A DNA stretch of 64,000 nucleotides from Rhodopseudomonas palustris HaA2 (GCF_000013365.1 NC_007778.1:4030001-4094000); one strand, 5' to 3'; counted from the first letter of the stretch, positions 1-9,253 are shown. A program made the numbers and translations. Notes: generated by a model from the sequence alone, not told the origin.

Positions 1-129
1 AACGTGGTGATCGACAAGAACCACAATCTGATCGCCAACCAGGACGCGATGGAGCTGCGCTCCACCAAGCTGGTCTGGCCGCCGCTGCTGCGCAAGCTCG
101 ACCGCATCGACCCGAGCTATCGCAACTGA
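1..129 (+). CDS. C-terminal 42 residues of an unrecognised protein
   Basis: An open frame enters from the left edge and ends at a TGA at 127-129. The visible tail is hydrophilic and ends in RIDPSYRN, with no membrane segment. A strong intrinsic terminator follows about 75 bases after the stop, which supports this being the true end of a plus-strand transcription unit. I do not recognise the family from 42 residues. Confidence 0.7.
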   Translation, partial: NVVIDKNHNLIANQDAMELRSTKLVWPPLLRKLDRIDPSYRN

Positions 130-203
130 GAACGCGCGGAGCGGTTGAAAACCCGCCGCGGCCGATGTAGACTTAAGTCACACCCCTCTACGCGATCGAC
201 GAC

Positions 204-233
204 AAACGCCGCCCAATTCCGGGCGGCGTTTTT
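204..233 (+). terminator. Rho-independent terminator
   Basis: A perfect 11-bp stem (204-214 with 221-231) closes a 6-base loop and runs into a short T tract at 229-233. It lies just after the stop at 129 and before the chemoreceptor gene, so it ends the upstream transcript. Confidence 0.85.
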
Positions 234-356
234 GCGTCGGGACAAATTCGACGCGTATCACCGGTATTCGCGCCGAGCGCGCGCGCTTCCCAACTAACAA
301 TTAACACGTGCGATTCATTGTGCGGACGAATTCGATGCACCCCGATGCGAGGTCCC

Positions 357-1760
357 ATGTCGATTCTATCGGTTGCACGCAAGGCGTTGCGCGACGGCAG
401 CGACGAAACCTCGACCGGCGCGGCGACACCGGCCGCTGACCTGGTAAACATACGAGCCCGCGACGACGCGATCGCCGCCTGTCTGCGCCGGATCGCCGAA
501 GGCGATTACGAGGTCGTGCTGCCGGCGGGCGACGATCCGCTGTCGCAGGCGGTCGGCGCGCTGTTGCAGCGGCTGTCGGGCAACGCCTCCCGCAATCTCG
601 ACCGCATGGTCGACCTCAGCATCCAGGGCAGCGAGACGGCGATGTCGTCCGCTTATTTGCTGTCGTCGACCCGCGAGATCGACCAGCGCACCCAGGCGCT
701 GGCGAGCGCGAGCGAGGAGATGGTGGCGTCGATCGGCCAGATCCGCGCCACCGCCCAGGCCGCTGCGACCGAAGCGACCGAGATGCAGATCAGCGCTGAT
801 CGCGGCATGACGACGGCGAACTCGGCCTCCGCCGCGATGGGGCGGGTCAGCACCACCGCCGAGCTGGCCTCGGCGAAGATCACCGCGCTCAGCGAAGCCT
901 CCGAAGCGATCGGCAGCATCGTCGGGTCGATCGACGCCATCGCCCGGCAGACCAACCTGCTGGCGCTCAACGCCACCATCGAGGCGGCGCGCGCCGGCGA
1001 GGCCGGCCGCGGCTTCGCCGTGGTCGCCACCGAGGTCAAGAGCCTGTCGCAGCAGACCTCGAACGCGACCGTCGACATCCGCAGCCGGATCGACCGGCTG
1101 CGCGAGGACATCGCCACGATCGTCGCCGCGATGGCGGACTGCACCGGCGCCGCGGTCGAAAGCCGCGAGGTGGTCAACACGCTGGGCGAAGCGATGGCCG
1201 GCGTGTCCCGGCGCGTCACCGGCGTCACCGACGGCATGTCGGAGATCGCCACCATCCTCAATCAGCAATCCGAAGCCTCGCGCGAGATCGCGACCGGCAT
1301 TTCGGCGATCGCCGAGATGACCAAGAACAGCGTCGGCCAGGTCGGCGACATCTCCGACCAGCTCGATCACGTGCAGTCGCTGGTCGATAGCGAATTGTCG
1401 GAACTGTCGCGCATGACGTTCGACGGTCTGATCGAGCGCCTCGCCAAGGCCGATCACATCACCTGGAAGAAGAAGCTCTGCGACATGGCGGTGGGCCGCG
1501 CCAAGCTCAACGCCGACGAACTCACCGACCACCATTCCTGCCGGCTCGGCAAATGGTACTACGGCGACGGCTCGCTGCAGTCGCGCAACGCCCCGGCCTT
1601 CCGGGCGCTGGAGAAACCGCACGCGCTGGTGCACGATCACGGCAAGAAGGCCGCGCGGCTGTTCCAGTCGGGCGACCTCGCCGGCGCGATCGCCGAGATC
1701 GAATGCGTCGGCGACGCATCCAAGGACGTGCTGCGGCTGCTCGACGACCTGGTCAAGTAA
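357..1760 (+). CDS. Soluble methyl-accepting chemotaxis protein with C-terminal CZB domain
   Basis: This is a cytoplasmic chemoreceptor of 467 residues that would signal to CheA/CheW. No hydrophobic stretch is long enough to cross the membrane. The middle carries the conserved MCP hairpin tip ([20 protein letters not shown]). The last 80 or so residues match the CZB zinc-binding domain: a His in DHITWK, the Cys in [11 protein letters not shown] and the His pair in PHALVH are all present. CZB domains are known to sense zinc or, in related proteins, hypochlorous acid. I chose the ATG at 357 because GAGGT lies four bases upstream; an upstream in-frame ATG at 318 has no such site. The gene appears to be monocistronic. 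The ligand is not readable from sequence. Confidence 0.93.
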   Translation: MSILSVARKALRDGSDETSTGAATPAADLVNIRARDDAIAACLRRIAEGDYEVVLPAGDDPLSQAVGALLQRLSGNASRNLDRMVDLSIQGSETAMSSAYLLSSTREIDQRTQALASASEEMVASIGQIRATAQAAATEATEMQISADRGMTTANSASAAMGRVSTTAELASAKITALSEASEAIGSIVGSIDAIARQTNLLALNATIEAARAGEAGRGFAVVATEVKSLSQQTSNATVDIRSRIDRLREDIATIVAAMADCTGAAVESREVVNTLGEAMAGVSRRVTGVTDGMSEIATILNQQSEASREIATGISAIAEMTKNSVGQVGDISDQLDHVQSLVDSELSELSRMTFDGLIERLAKADHITWKKKLCDMAVGRAKLNADELTDHHSCRLGKWYYGDGSLQSRNAPAFRALEKPHALVHDHGKKAARLFQSGDLAGAIAEIECVGDASKDVLRLLDDLVK

Positions 1761-1825
1761 CAGCACTCGAGCAGTACTGCGGCTGGAGCAACTTTGCTTT
1801 CGATGGAGTCAGACCCGGCTGCCGC

Positions 1826-1945
1826 CGTCATCCTGAGGTGCCCGCTGGGCCGCGCTGTGCGCGGCGCGGCGGGCCTCGAAGGATGGGCCGCAGGCAGCTT
1901 TGCCGCATCCTTCGAGGCGCGCTACGCGCGCACCTCAGGATGACG
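1826..1945. repeat. Palindromic intergenic repeat, family A (CGTCATCCTGAGG type)
   Basis: A 120-bp element begins with CGTCATCCTGAGGTGC and ends with its reverse complement. The inner part also contains facing copies of CATCCTTCGAGG. The same ends recur at 50048-50151 and 56458-56563. It lies between the chemoreceptor stop and the convergent DUF3325 gene and could fold into a long hairpin RNA from either strand. Confidence 0.88.
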
Positions 1946-1990
1946 ACTCTGAAGAGAAGGCCGCATGCTTCAATCAATTGATGAAACGCT

Positions 1991-2287
1991 CTATCGGCGC
2001 CGCGCGGTCCGTCCCGCCATCCGCACGCGCGCGATCAGCGCGCCATACACCACGGCCGCCGCCATCGTGGTATGGCCGCTGAACATCACCAGCCCCAGCC
2101 CGAAACCCTGCCGGGCGACCAGCCATCCCAGCGCCAGCAGCAGCGCGATGGTGCCGACGATGCGCAGCCCGCGCACCGGGCCGCGCGGCAGCGAGCGGCC
2201 GATCACGTCGTGCTGCTGCCGGCGCGTCGCCAGCGCCAGCGCGGCGAAGCCGATGAGGCACAGCGTGAAGGCGAGCGCGTGCATCAT
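1991..2287 (-). CDS. DUF3325 small inner-membrane protein
   Basis: A 98-residue protein beginning MMHALAFTLC with about three hydrophobic segments and a short Arg-rich end (RMAGRTARRR). It matches the DUF3325 family, which habitually lies beside PepSY membrane proteins in siderophore-uptake loci; its own activity is unknown. The start codon overlaps the stop of the PepSY gene in an ATGA arrangement, so translation is probably coupled. It is the last gene of the minus-strand iron module. A longer upstream frame in this register is only the shadow of the PepSY gene. Confidence 0.8.
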   Translation of the reverse strand: MMHALAFTLCLIGFAALALATRRQQHDVIGRSLPRGPVRGLRIVGTIALLLALGWLVARQGFGLGLVMFSGHTTMAAAVVYGALIARVRMAGRTARRR

Positions 2288-3912
2288 GGCGCGGTCTCGC
2301 CGGCGGCGGTGCCGATCGGCGATCGCCGCTCGGCCTTGCGCCCCGCCGCCGCGCCGGCCGGTTGCCGCGCCGTGCGGATCGCCAGCACGGCGTGCAGCGC
2401 CGCCAGTGCCCAGCACATCAGCTCGATTCCGGCGAACTCCCAGTCGCCCTCGGCCAGGCTGCGCCACAGCGGCCGCTGCGTCGTCACCGCGTTGAGCACG
2501 GGGACCAGCGCCAGCAGCGCCGCCGCCGTCCAGAGCTGCTCGCGCCACGCCGCCTTGGCCGGCCGCAGCAGCGCGTGCAGCAGCGTCAGCCCCCAGACGA
2601 TGAAGAAGACATGGATTTCCCAGAACGGCCGCTCCGCCATCGCGACCGGCAGCAGCCGGTTGCCCCACAGGAACGCCGTCATCGCGATCGACAGCCCGGC
2701 GATGCTGGCGATGTTCAGCCGCTCGACCAGACGGAAGCCGAAATACGGCCGCTCCGGATCGGGCAGCTTCGCCCGCCGCTTGACGATCCACAGCACCAGC
2801 CCGGTGCCGACCATCGCGGTGCCCATCAGGCTGACCAGGAAATACAGCCAGCGCGTCGCGATGTCGCTGAAGCGGCCGAGATGCAGCGCATACAGCACGC
2901 CGCGGGTCTCGGCAGCGGCGCCGACGCGATCGTGCACGGCGAGCAGTTTCCCGGTGACGCCGTCGAATTCGATGTAGTCCGGGCTCATCGACACGCGCCC
3001 GGCATCACCGCGGGTGACCGCGATGCGGGCCGTCGCGTCGCCCGGATTGGTGGCGTTGACGCGCCCCGCATCGGTCGTCCCCCAGCGCTGCTGCGCCTGC
3101 CGGACCATCGCCTCGATCGACGCCAGCGGCACGGTCTCGCCGCTCGGCTTGCCGGCCTGGGCGAAGGCATTGAGTTCGGCGCTGAGCTGCTGGCGCTCGG
3201 CCGGCGTCTTGATGGCGGCCCGCTCGCCCCACGGCACGTACAGCGCCATCAGCGTCACCAGACCGGTGTAGGTGATCATCACATGGAACGGCAGCCCGAA
3301 CACCGACAGCGCGTTGTGCGCGTCGAGCCAGGAGCGCTGGCCCTTGCCCCAGCGGAAGGTGAAGAAGTCGGTGAAGATCTTCTTGTGGGTGATCACGCCG
3401 GCGACGATCGCCACCAGCATGGCCATCGCCGCGAGACCGGCGAGCAGCCGTCCCCAGAACGGCGACATGTAGTAGAACTGGAAATGAAAGCGATAGAAGA
3501 AGTCGCCGCCGAGCGTGAGGCGCGCCGCGACGCGATGGCCGGTCACCGGATCGAACAGATCCTGTCCGAACCCCCGCGCGCCCGGTCCGCCGCCGGGAAG
3601 CCGCCAGAACGCGTAGACGGTGTTGCTGCGTCCGTCGGGAAGCTTGATGCTCCACTGCGTCGCGCCCGGCGCGATCGCGCCGATCTCGTCGGCGACGCGC
3701 TGCGCCACCACCGCTGGATCGAGCGGCTGGGTCAGACGCGGCTGCTCCGGCCGCATCCATTGCGACAGCTCCTCCTTGAAGAACGACACCGTTCCGGTGA
3801 GGAACATCGCATACAGCACCCAGCCGAGCAGCAGCCCGGCCCAGGTGTGCAGGCCGGACATGCTCTGCCGGATGCCCCGTCCCGCCACGCGCTGATCATT
3901 CTGCGGCTTCAC
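2284..3912 (-). CDS. PepSY-associated membrane protein (ferric-siderophore reductase-like)
   Basis: A 542-residue inner-membrane protein with roughly eight hydrophobic segments. The first helix follows GLHTWAGLLLGW, the signature of the PepSY_TM family, and a second signature region lies at SWLDAHNALSVFGLPFHV. Between the early helices are periplasmic PepSY-like stretches. Characterised relatives include FpvG of Pseudomonas, needed to reduce iron from ferri-pyoverdine in the periplasm, and PiuB-type proteins. By inference this protein helps release iron delivered by the TonB receptor of the same cluster. It starts 13 bases after the DUF3649 gene and overlaps the DUF3325 gene by four bases. 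Conserved histidines such as that in GLHTW may bind haem, but this is not proven here. Confidence 0.88.
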   Translation of the reverse strand: MKPQNDQRVAGRGIRQSMSGLHTWAGLLLGWVLYAMFLTGTVSFFKEELSQWMRPEQPRLTQPLDPAVVAQRVADEIGAIAPGATQWSIKLPDGRSNTVYAFWRLPGGGPGARGFGQDLFDPVTGHRVAARLTLGGDFFYRFHFQFYYMSPFWGRLLAGLAAMAMLVAIVAGVITHKKIFTDFFTFRWGKGQRSWLDAHNALSVFGLPFHVMITYTGLVTLMALYVPWGERAAIKTPAERQQLSAELNAFAQAGKPSGETVPLASIEAMVRQAQQRWGTTDAGRVNATNPGDATARIAVTRGDAGRVSMSPDYIEFDGVTGKLLAVHDRVGAAAETRGVLYALHLGRFSDIATRWLYFLVSLMGTAMVGTGLVLWIVKRRAKLPDPERPYFGFRLVERLNIASIAGLSIAMTAFLWGNRLLPVAMAERPFWEIHVFFIVWGLTLLHALLRPAKAAWREQLWTAAALLALVPVLNAVTTQRPLWRSLAEGDWEFAGIELMCWALAALHAVLAIRTARQPAGAAAGRKAERRSPIGTAAGETAP

Positions 3913-3925
3913 GGCGTGTCCTTCG

Positions 3926-4201
3926 TCAGACAGACCACGCCAGCGGCGCCAGCGCCGCGGCGACGATGAGCAGGCCGATCCAGGCTTTCAGCGCGCTGCG
4001 CACCGCGAACACCCAGATCACCACGCCGGTGCAGATCGCGAAGCTGGCGAGCTGACCGGTCAGCACCGCCTGCGGCTTGCTGAGCGGCAGCGCCAGCACG
4101 GCGACGCTGAACAGCGCCGCCAGCGCATAGCCGCCGAGCAACGCCGCGACGATTCGCGAGACCAGCGGGCCGATCACCCGCGCCCGCCGCAGCGCCGTCA
4201 T
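3926..4201 (-). CDS. DUF3649 small inner-membrane protein
   Basis: A 91-residue protein with about three hydrophobic helices (for example AALLGGYALAALFSVAVLAL) and a C terminus ending in APLAWSV. It fits DUF3649, a family found next to PepSY and DUF3325 proteins in iron-siderophore clusters. The ATG overlaps the stop of the DUF4198 gene as ATGA, and the PepSY gene follows after 13 bases, so the genes are likely translated as a coupled set. Its function is unknown; an accessory role in the membrane reductase complex is an inference from context. Confidence 0.8.
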   Translation of the reverse strand: MTALRRARVIGPLVSRIVAALLGGYALAALFSVAVLALPLSKPQAVLTGQLASFAICTGVVIWVFAVRSALKAWIGLLIVAAALAPLAWSV

Positions 4202-4920
4202 TTCGGCGCGGTCGGCGTCGCCGCCGGGCCCGCGGGGATCGGCGGCAGGCCGTCGGCCTGCATGAAGGTCAGCGTGGTGCCATAGACCACGGCGTCGAAC
4301 TTCTCGCCGGCGCGTTCGCCCGGCGTGCGATCCGTGTAGCTGACCTCGACGACGTAGACGCCCTTCCACGGCATCTCGAAACTCACCTGCCCCTGCGCGT
4401 CGGTGTGCGCTTCCTTGGCCCAGCCGGATTGCGTCGTCAGCGTCACCTTGGTCTTCGGCTTCGGCTGATCCTTGAACACCAGCTTGAATTCGCCGGTCTT
4501 GCCGGTGGGCACGAGGTCGAGCGGCAGCTTGGGCGGCAGCGCGGCGAAGCCGGTGATCAGGCGCGCGGCCGGATGAAACCAGTTGCGGACCTCCTTGTCG
4601 GGCTGCTTCCAGGTGTAGAGCGGGTAGTTGGCATCCTGCGCGACGATGCTGTCGCCGGCCTTGGCGGCGAACGGCAGCGTGAAGCCGGTCGCGGTCTTGG
4701 TGGCGTCGACGGTCTGCTCGCCCTTGGCGGAGATCAGCGTCGCGGTCGGCTTGCTGAACTTGTCGAGCAGGCCCGGCGAGACTTCGCGCAGATTGTCGCC
4801 GAACTCGCCGAACCGCACCACCGCGTTCTGCCCGTCGGCCTGCTCGATCCAGATCTGATGCGCCTGCGCGGAATTCATCGCGCCGAGCAGCGCAACGAGG
4901 GCGATCGAAAGCTTGTTCAT
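4198..4920 (-). CDS. Periplasmic DUF4198 protein of the iron-uptake cluster
   Basis: A 240-residue exported protein. The signal peptide (MNKLSIALVALLGAMNSAQA) is followed by AHQIWIE, the usual start of mature DUF4198 proteins, and the body is beta-rich with a late Ig-like stretch (VEVSYTDRTPGE). DUF4198 proteins are periplasmic and associate with metal-uptake loci, but the bound ligand is not established. I chose the ATG at 4920 because a GAAGGTAA site lies seven bases upstream. A longer frame to 5070 would read through the intergenic repeat and lacks a signal peptide at its start. The end overlaps the DUF3649 start by four bases. Confidence 0.86.
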   Translation of the reverse strand: MNKLSIALVALLGAMNSAQAHQIWIEQADGQNAVVRFGEFGDNLREVSPGLLDKFSKPTATLISAKGEQTVDATKTATGFTLPFAAKAGDSIVAQDANYPLYTWKQPDKEVRNWFHPAARLITGFAALPPKLPLDLVPTGKTGEFKLVFKDQPKPKTKVTLTTQSGWAKEAHTDAQGQVSFEMPWKGVYVVEVSYTDRTPGERAGEKFDAVVYGTTLTFMQADGLPPIPAGPAATPTAPK

Positions 4921-4970
4921 GGCGGTTACCTTCAGGGTTCGTTGCATCTCTATTGCGCCGGAGCTCTCTT

Positions 4971-5118
4971 CACCCTCCCCTGGAGGGGGAGGGTCGGCGG
5001 GTAGCGCGCAAAGCGCGCTGCACGACGGGGTGGGGTGAGCAGCGAGCACGGCGGATGAACTCTTCGCCACCCCACCCCGCTCGCTTCGCGAGCGACCCTC
5101 CCCCTCCAGGGGAGGGTG
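4971..5118. repeat. Palindromic intergenic repeat, family D (CACCCTCCCCTGGAGG type)
   Basis: The two ends are inverted copies of a C-rich/G-rich sequence (CACCCTCCCCTGGAGGGGGA and its complement), with facing CACCCCACCCC segments inside. It sits between the TonB receptor stop and the DUF4198 start, within what is otherwise one operon, and could form a stable RNA hairpin that lowers or processes the downstream message. Confidence 0.8.
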
Positions 5119-5176
5119 GTGCTCAAATGCGATCGTCCACCCCGCGCGCGGGGAGAGGTGAACTCGGGACGTCCGA

Positions 5177-7480
5177 TCAGAAATCGAACGCCGCGGAGAG
5201 GATGTAGGTGCGCGGCGCGCCGACGGTCACGTAGGTGCCGGTGGTGAGCCAGTAGTTCTCGCCGGTGACGTTCTCGATGTTGAATCGGAAGGTGACGGGC
5301 TTGCCGGTGAGCGCGGTGGTGGCGTAGCGCGCGCCGATATCGAGCCGGGTCCAGTCCGGGAACTTCACCGTGTTGGCGGTGGTGAGATAGGAGCTGCCGG
5401 TGTAGATCACGCGGCCGTTGAGCGAGAGGCCCTGCACCCACGGCGTATCCCAGTCGAGACCGGCCGAGAACGTCTTGTCCGGCACGCCGGCGGCGTCGTT
5501 GCCGCGCTGGGTCTGATCGCTGGGATTGGTCAGCTCGGGCTTGACGAAGGTCGCGCTGACCATGCCGCGCAGGTTCGGCAGGATCAGGCCGTAGGCGTTC
5601 AGCTCGACGCCGCGGTTGCGCTGCTCGCCGTCGTAGAGCCGCTCGTTCGCGGCCGTCGTGATCAGGCTCGGACGGGTGATCTGGAACACCGCCGCGGTGG
5701 TGGTGATCAGCCCCCAGTCGACCTTGATGCCGGCTTCCTGCTGCTTCGACTTGTACGGCGCCAGCACCGTGCCGGTGTTGGCATAGGTGCCGGTGACGAT
5801 CGTGCCCTGGCTGAGACCTTCGGCGTAGTTGGCGTAGAGCGACACGTTGTGCCACGGCTTGACGACGATGCCGGCGAGCGGCGACGTCGCGCTGGCGTCG
5901 TAGCCGCTGGTGAGCGCGCCCGTCGTGATGCTGAAGCTGTCCTGCTTGACGTTCTGCTGGCGGACACCAGCGGTCAGCAGAATGGTATCGTTCAGGAACG
6001 ACATCGTGTCGACCACCGCGGCGCTCTGCAGCGTGGTGTCGGCCGAGTGCTGCGGCGCGGTCCGTGGCAGCGTGATGCTCGGCAGCGGCGACGGATTGTA
6101 GATGTTCGACGCCGCCCTGTTGCCGATGATATAGGCGTAGCCGTACTCCTGCTGATAGCCGGTGTAGACGAAGTTCAACTTGTGGCGGATGAAGCCGGTG
6201 TCGAACTGCGAGCGCAACCCGACATTGCCGCTCACCGTCTTGCTGTAGGAATCGTAATAGTTGTTCTGCACCGTGAAGTTGCCGAGCGCGTCGACCGCCG
6301 TCGCCGAGGACGGGAAGGTCTGATAGTTCGAGCCCTCGCGATAGCCGACGCCGGCATAGGCGGTCAGCCAGTCGGTCAGGTCGTATTCCGCCGCGGTCGC
6401 GATGGTGTTGTCCTTCTGCCGCAACTTCGTGCCGGGGTACCAGTTGCTGCGCGCGTCCGGCGCCGCCGGAATGACGTTGCCGATCGACGACAGGCTGACC
6501 TGCGGACGGAAATTGTCGGTGTCGTCGTTCTGCGAGAACGCGTCGAGGGTCCAGCGGAACCGCTCACCGCGATAGTCGATCGCCAGCGCGCCGAGGCCGC
6601 TGCGGAAATTTCCGTCGTCGATCGAGGCCTCGCCGTTGCGGCCGACGCCGTTGAAGCGGACGCCCCATTCCTTGTTGGCGCCGAAGCGCCGGCTGGTCTC
6701 CAGATGCAGGCCGTAGCTGGCCGCGCTCATGAAGAACGGCGTCAGCCGCGAGAAATCGGTCTCGCTGGCGCGCTTGGTGACGATGTTGATGCCGCCGCCG
6801 ATGCTGTTGCCCGGCGCGATGCCGTTGATCAGCGCGCCGGGACCCTTCAAGAGCTCGATCCGCTCGATGATCTGCGCCGGCACGCGCTGCGACGACGCGA
6901 GCCCGTAAAGGCCGTTGAGGCCGACGTCGGTGGCGGCGACAGGAAAGCCGCGGATCTGGAAGGTGTCGTCGAAGCCGTTGGCGCCGGTGGTGGTGCGCAC
7001 CGACGCATCGTTGATCAGCGTGTCGGCGGCGGTGCGCGCCTGCTGGTTCTCGATCAACTCCGAGGTGTAGTTGACCGTCGAGAACGGCGTGTTCATCACG
7101 CTGGTCGCGCCGAGCAGGCCGAGCGTGCCGCCCTGCGCCACCTGCCCGCCCGCATAGGCCGGGGCCGGCGCGCCGATCGTGCGCGTGGTGCCCATGGTCG
7201 GCGGCGCCACCGGGGCCGGCGGCCGCTCGGCGGTCTGCCGCGGCGTCACCCGCGCGGCGCGCGGCGCAGCGGCGCGCTGCGGCGTGACGCGGGTGGTGCG
7301 TGCGCGCTGTTGCGGCGCATCGACCGACACCGGCGGCAGCACCCGCGGTTCCGTGCTCTGTGCGCGGCCTTCCGAGATCCCCGCACCAGTCAGGCACATC
7401 GACACGACGCTCGTCGCCACGCCGACACACCAACGATTCTTGTTGTTCTTGAAGTAACTCACCTGACGCCCCCAGTTCAC
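5177..7480 (-). CDS. TonB-dependent siderophore receptor
   Basis: A 767-residue outer-membrane receptor. An N-terminal signal region (about residues 15-41) is followed by an unusual Arg/Pro/Ala-rich linker of about 60 residues that starts at LPPVSVDAP, which probably includes the TonB box. The plug domain follows (NTPFSTVNYTSELI, ERIELLKGPGALINGIAPG, GGGINIVTKRA), then the barrel ending in a C-terminal Phe (LSAAFDF), as barrel proteins do. The plug motif GPGALINGIAPGNSIGG places it in the siderophore class. It leads the minus-strand cluster with DUF4198, DUF3649, PepSY and DUF3325, so it should import a ferric siderophore made by others. Three TTAGAA motifs lie upstream. The specific siderophore cannot be read. 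Confidence 0.92.
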   Translation of the reverse strand: MNWGRQVSYFKNNKNRWCVGVATSVVSMCLTGAGISEGRAQSTEPRVLPPVSVDAPQQRARTTRVTPQRAAAPRAARVTPRQTAERPPAPVAPPTMGTTRTIGAPAPAYAGGQVAQGGTLGLLGATSVMNTPFSTVNYTSELIENQQARTAADTLINDASVRTTTGANGFDDTFQIRGFPVAATDVGLNGLYGLASSQRVPAQIIERIELLKGPGALINGIAPGNSIGGGINIVTKRASETDFSRLTPFFMSAASYGLHLETSRRFGANKEWGVRFNGVGRNGEASIDDGNFRSGLGALAIDYRGERFRWTLDAFSQNDDTDNFRPQVSLSSIGNVIPAAPDARSNWYPGTKLRQKDNTIATAAEYDLTDWLTAYAGVGYREGSNYQTFPSSATAVDALGNFTVQNNYYDSYSKTVSGNVGLRSQFDTGFIRHKLNFVYTGYQQEYGYAYIIGNRAASNIYNPSPLPSITLPRTAPQHSADTTLQSAAVVDTMSFLNDTILLTAGVRQQNVKQDSFSITTGALTSGYDASATSPLAGIVVKPWHNVSLYANYAEGLSQGTIVTGTYANTGTVLAPYKSKQQEAGIKVDWGLITTTAAVFQITRPSLITTAANERLYDGEQRNRGVELNAYGLILPNLRGMVSATFVKPELTNPSDQTQRGNDAAGVPDKTFSAGLDWDTPWVQGLSLNGRVIYTGSSYLTTANTVKFPDWTRLDIGARYATTALTGKPVTFRFNIENVTGENYWLTTGTYVTVGAPRTYILSAAFDF

Positions 7481-7531
7481 GTAGTCGAGCCGTGACTAGG
7501 GGAAGCAGGATGGTGAGACAACCGACGCGAC

Positions 7532-7744
7532 TTAGAATGACTTTACACTTGCGCGCAGGCCTGCACCTGCCCGCGAAGCGTGTGGCGAGATTAGAACGAA
7601 TCCACGCGACGGCGACGCTGCGACGTCGCCACCGTCGGCGACGTGCATCCGCAACGATTGATGAGGAAATATATGCGCGGACGCGCGCGGCCACCGCCGG
7701 TTCCACCGCGGCGCGCGCGGGAACTTTTCGCCGCGATATTAGAA
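7532..7744 (-). promoter_or_regulatory. Candidate iron-control region: three TTAGAA half-sites
   Basis: The 346-base gap between the M20 gene and the TonB receptor holds no gene. It does contain TTAGAA at 7532-7537, 7591-7596 and 7739-7744, striking in DNA this GC-rich. TTAGAA is half of the Irr/ICE-type operator known in Bradyrhizobium relatives. None of the three is a complete dyad; the one at 7739 (TTAGAAGCCTTCGA) comes closest. The assignment is inference from motif and context. Confidence 0.35.
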
Positions 7745-7826
7745 GCCTTCGACGATTGCGCGCGCGCCGACCCTCGGCGAATGGTGACTCGCGCAAAGCG
7801 AGGTGACATCGTGCCGCAGGAGGGAT

Positions 7827-9233
7827 TTACGTTTTGGCCACAGCCAGCGCGCCGAGAATCCGCACCCAGGAGCGGATGCCCTTCTGGAAACTGTTGAGGT
7901 CGTACTTCTCGTTGGGCGAATGGATGTTGTCGTCGTCGAGCCCGAAGCCGACCAGCAGCGTGTCGACGCCGAGCGTGCGCTTGAAATCCGCCACGATGGG
8001 AATCGAGGCGCCGGAGCCGATCAGCAGCGCCTCCTTGCCCCATTCTTCGGTCAGCGCCTGCTTCGCCGCCGCCAGCGGCTTCATCGTCCAGGGAAGCGCG
8101 ATCGCCGGCGCGTTGGAGTGGTCGAGGAATTCGGCGCTGCAATCGCCCGGCAGCCGCGCGGTGACATAGGCGCGGAACGCGTCGCGGATCTTCGCCGGGT
8201 CCTGGCCTTCGACGATCCGGAACGAGACCTTCGCCGAGGCCTCCGCCGCGATCACCGTCTTGGAGCCCTCGCCGGTGTAGCCGCCGACGATGCCGTTGAT
8301 GTCGCAGGTCGGCCGCGACGAGATCTGCTCGATCAAGAGGCGATCGTCCTCGCCGGCCGGCAGCGACAGCCCGATCGGCTTCAGGAACGTCTCGGCCGTC
8401 AGCCCCAGCCCCTTCCATTGGTCGAGGATCTCCGGCGGCAGATCCTTCACGCCGTCGTAGAAGCCCGGAATGGTGATGCGGCCGTGCTCGTCGTGCAGCC
8501 CGCCGAGAATCCGCGTCAGCACCCGGATCGGATTCTGCGCGCCGCCGCCATAGATGCCGGAATGCAGGTCGCGGTTGGCGGCCTTGATCTTCACTTCCTC
8601 ATAGACCAGCCCGCGCAGCGCGGTGGTGATCGCCGGCGTGTTCGGGTCCCACATCCCGGTGTCGCACACCAGCGCGAAATCGGCGGCGAGATCCTGCTTG
8701 TTGGCCTCGAGGAACGCCACGAAATTCTTCGAGCCGACTTCTTCTTCACCCTCGATCACGATGGTGAGGTCGATCGGCAGTTCGCCGGTCGCGGCCTTCC
8801 AGGCGCGGCAGGCCTCGACGAAGGTCGAGAGCTGGCCCTTGTCGTCCTGCGCGCCGCGCGCGACGATGATCTTGCGGCCGTCGGCGTGATCGGTCACCAC
8901 CGGCTCGAACGGCGGCCGATGCCACAGTTCCAGCGGATCGACCGGCTGCACGTCGTAATGGCCGTAGAACAGCGCGTGCGGCCGCGCGCCGGTGTTGCCT
9001 TTCGCTTTCGCGACGATCGCCGGATGCCCCGCCGTCTCGCGCACCTCGGCGTCGAAGCCGAGCGAAGCGATGTCGGCGCACAGATGTTCGGCCGCCGCCC
9101 TGCAGTCCGCCGCGTAGGCCGGATCGGCCGAGATCGACTTGATCCGCAACAGCGCGAACAGCCGCGCCAGCGCGGCGTCGAAATCGGCATCGGCGCGCGC
9201 GAGCGCGGCCTGGGTCTGCGAGTTGGTGGGCAT
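7827..9233 (-). CDS. M20 family metallo-dipeptidase
   Basis: A 468-residue cytoplasmic zinc dipeptidase of the M20 family. The metal-binding motifs are present in order: GHYDVQP at 91-97 with the first His and Asp, GAQDDKGQ around 128-134, and the catalytic EGEEEVGS at 161-168, followed by CDTGMWD. The dimerisation domain follows and the closing metal region is near SIPIVADF. The ATG at 9233 is chosen because AAGGA lies eight bases upstream; an in-frame start at 9257 adds eight unlikely residues. It ends 20 bases past the preceding HerA-like gene, so the two may be cotranscribed. The substrate is probably small peptides. Confidence 0.92.
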   Translation of the reverse strand: MPTNSQTQAALARADADFDAALARLFALLRIKSISADPAYAADCRAAAEHLCADIASLGFDAEVRETAGHPAIVAKAKGNTGARPHALFYGHYDVQPVDPLELWHRPPFEPVVTDHADGRKIIVARGAQDDKGQLSTFVEACRAWKAATGELPIDLTIVIEGEEEVGSKNFVAFLEANKQDLAADFALVCDTGMWDPNTPAITTALRGLVYEEVKIKAANRDLHSGIYGGGAQNPIRVLTRILGGLHDEHGRITIPGFYDGVKDLPPEILDQWKGLGLTAETFLKPIGLSLPAGEDDRLLIEQISSRPTCDINGIVGGYTGEGSKTVIAAEASAKVSFRIVEGQDPAKIRDAFRAYVTARLPGDCSAEFLDHSNAPAIALPWTMKPLAAAKQALTEEWGKEALLIGSGASIPIVADFKRTLGVDTLLVGFGLDDDNIHSPNEKYDLNSFQKGIRSWVRILGALAVAKT

Positions 9234-9253
9234 CTGTTTTCCTTGGTGTGAGT

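Noticed and set aside
366-1766. Long minus-strand frame opposite the chemoreceptor
   Set aside because: It is a shadow of a well-supported MCP gene in high-GC DNA; the protein is Arg/Gly/Asp-rich with no domain.
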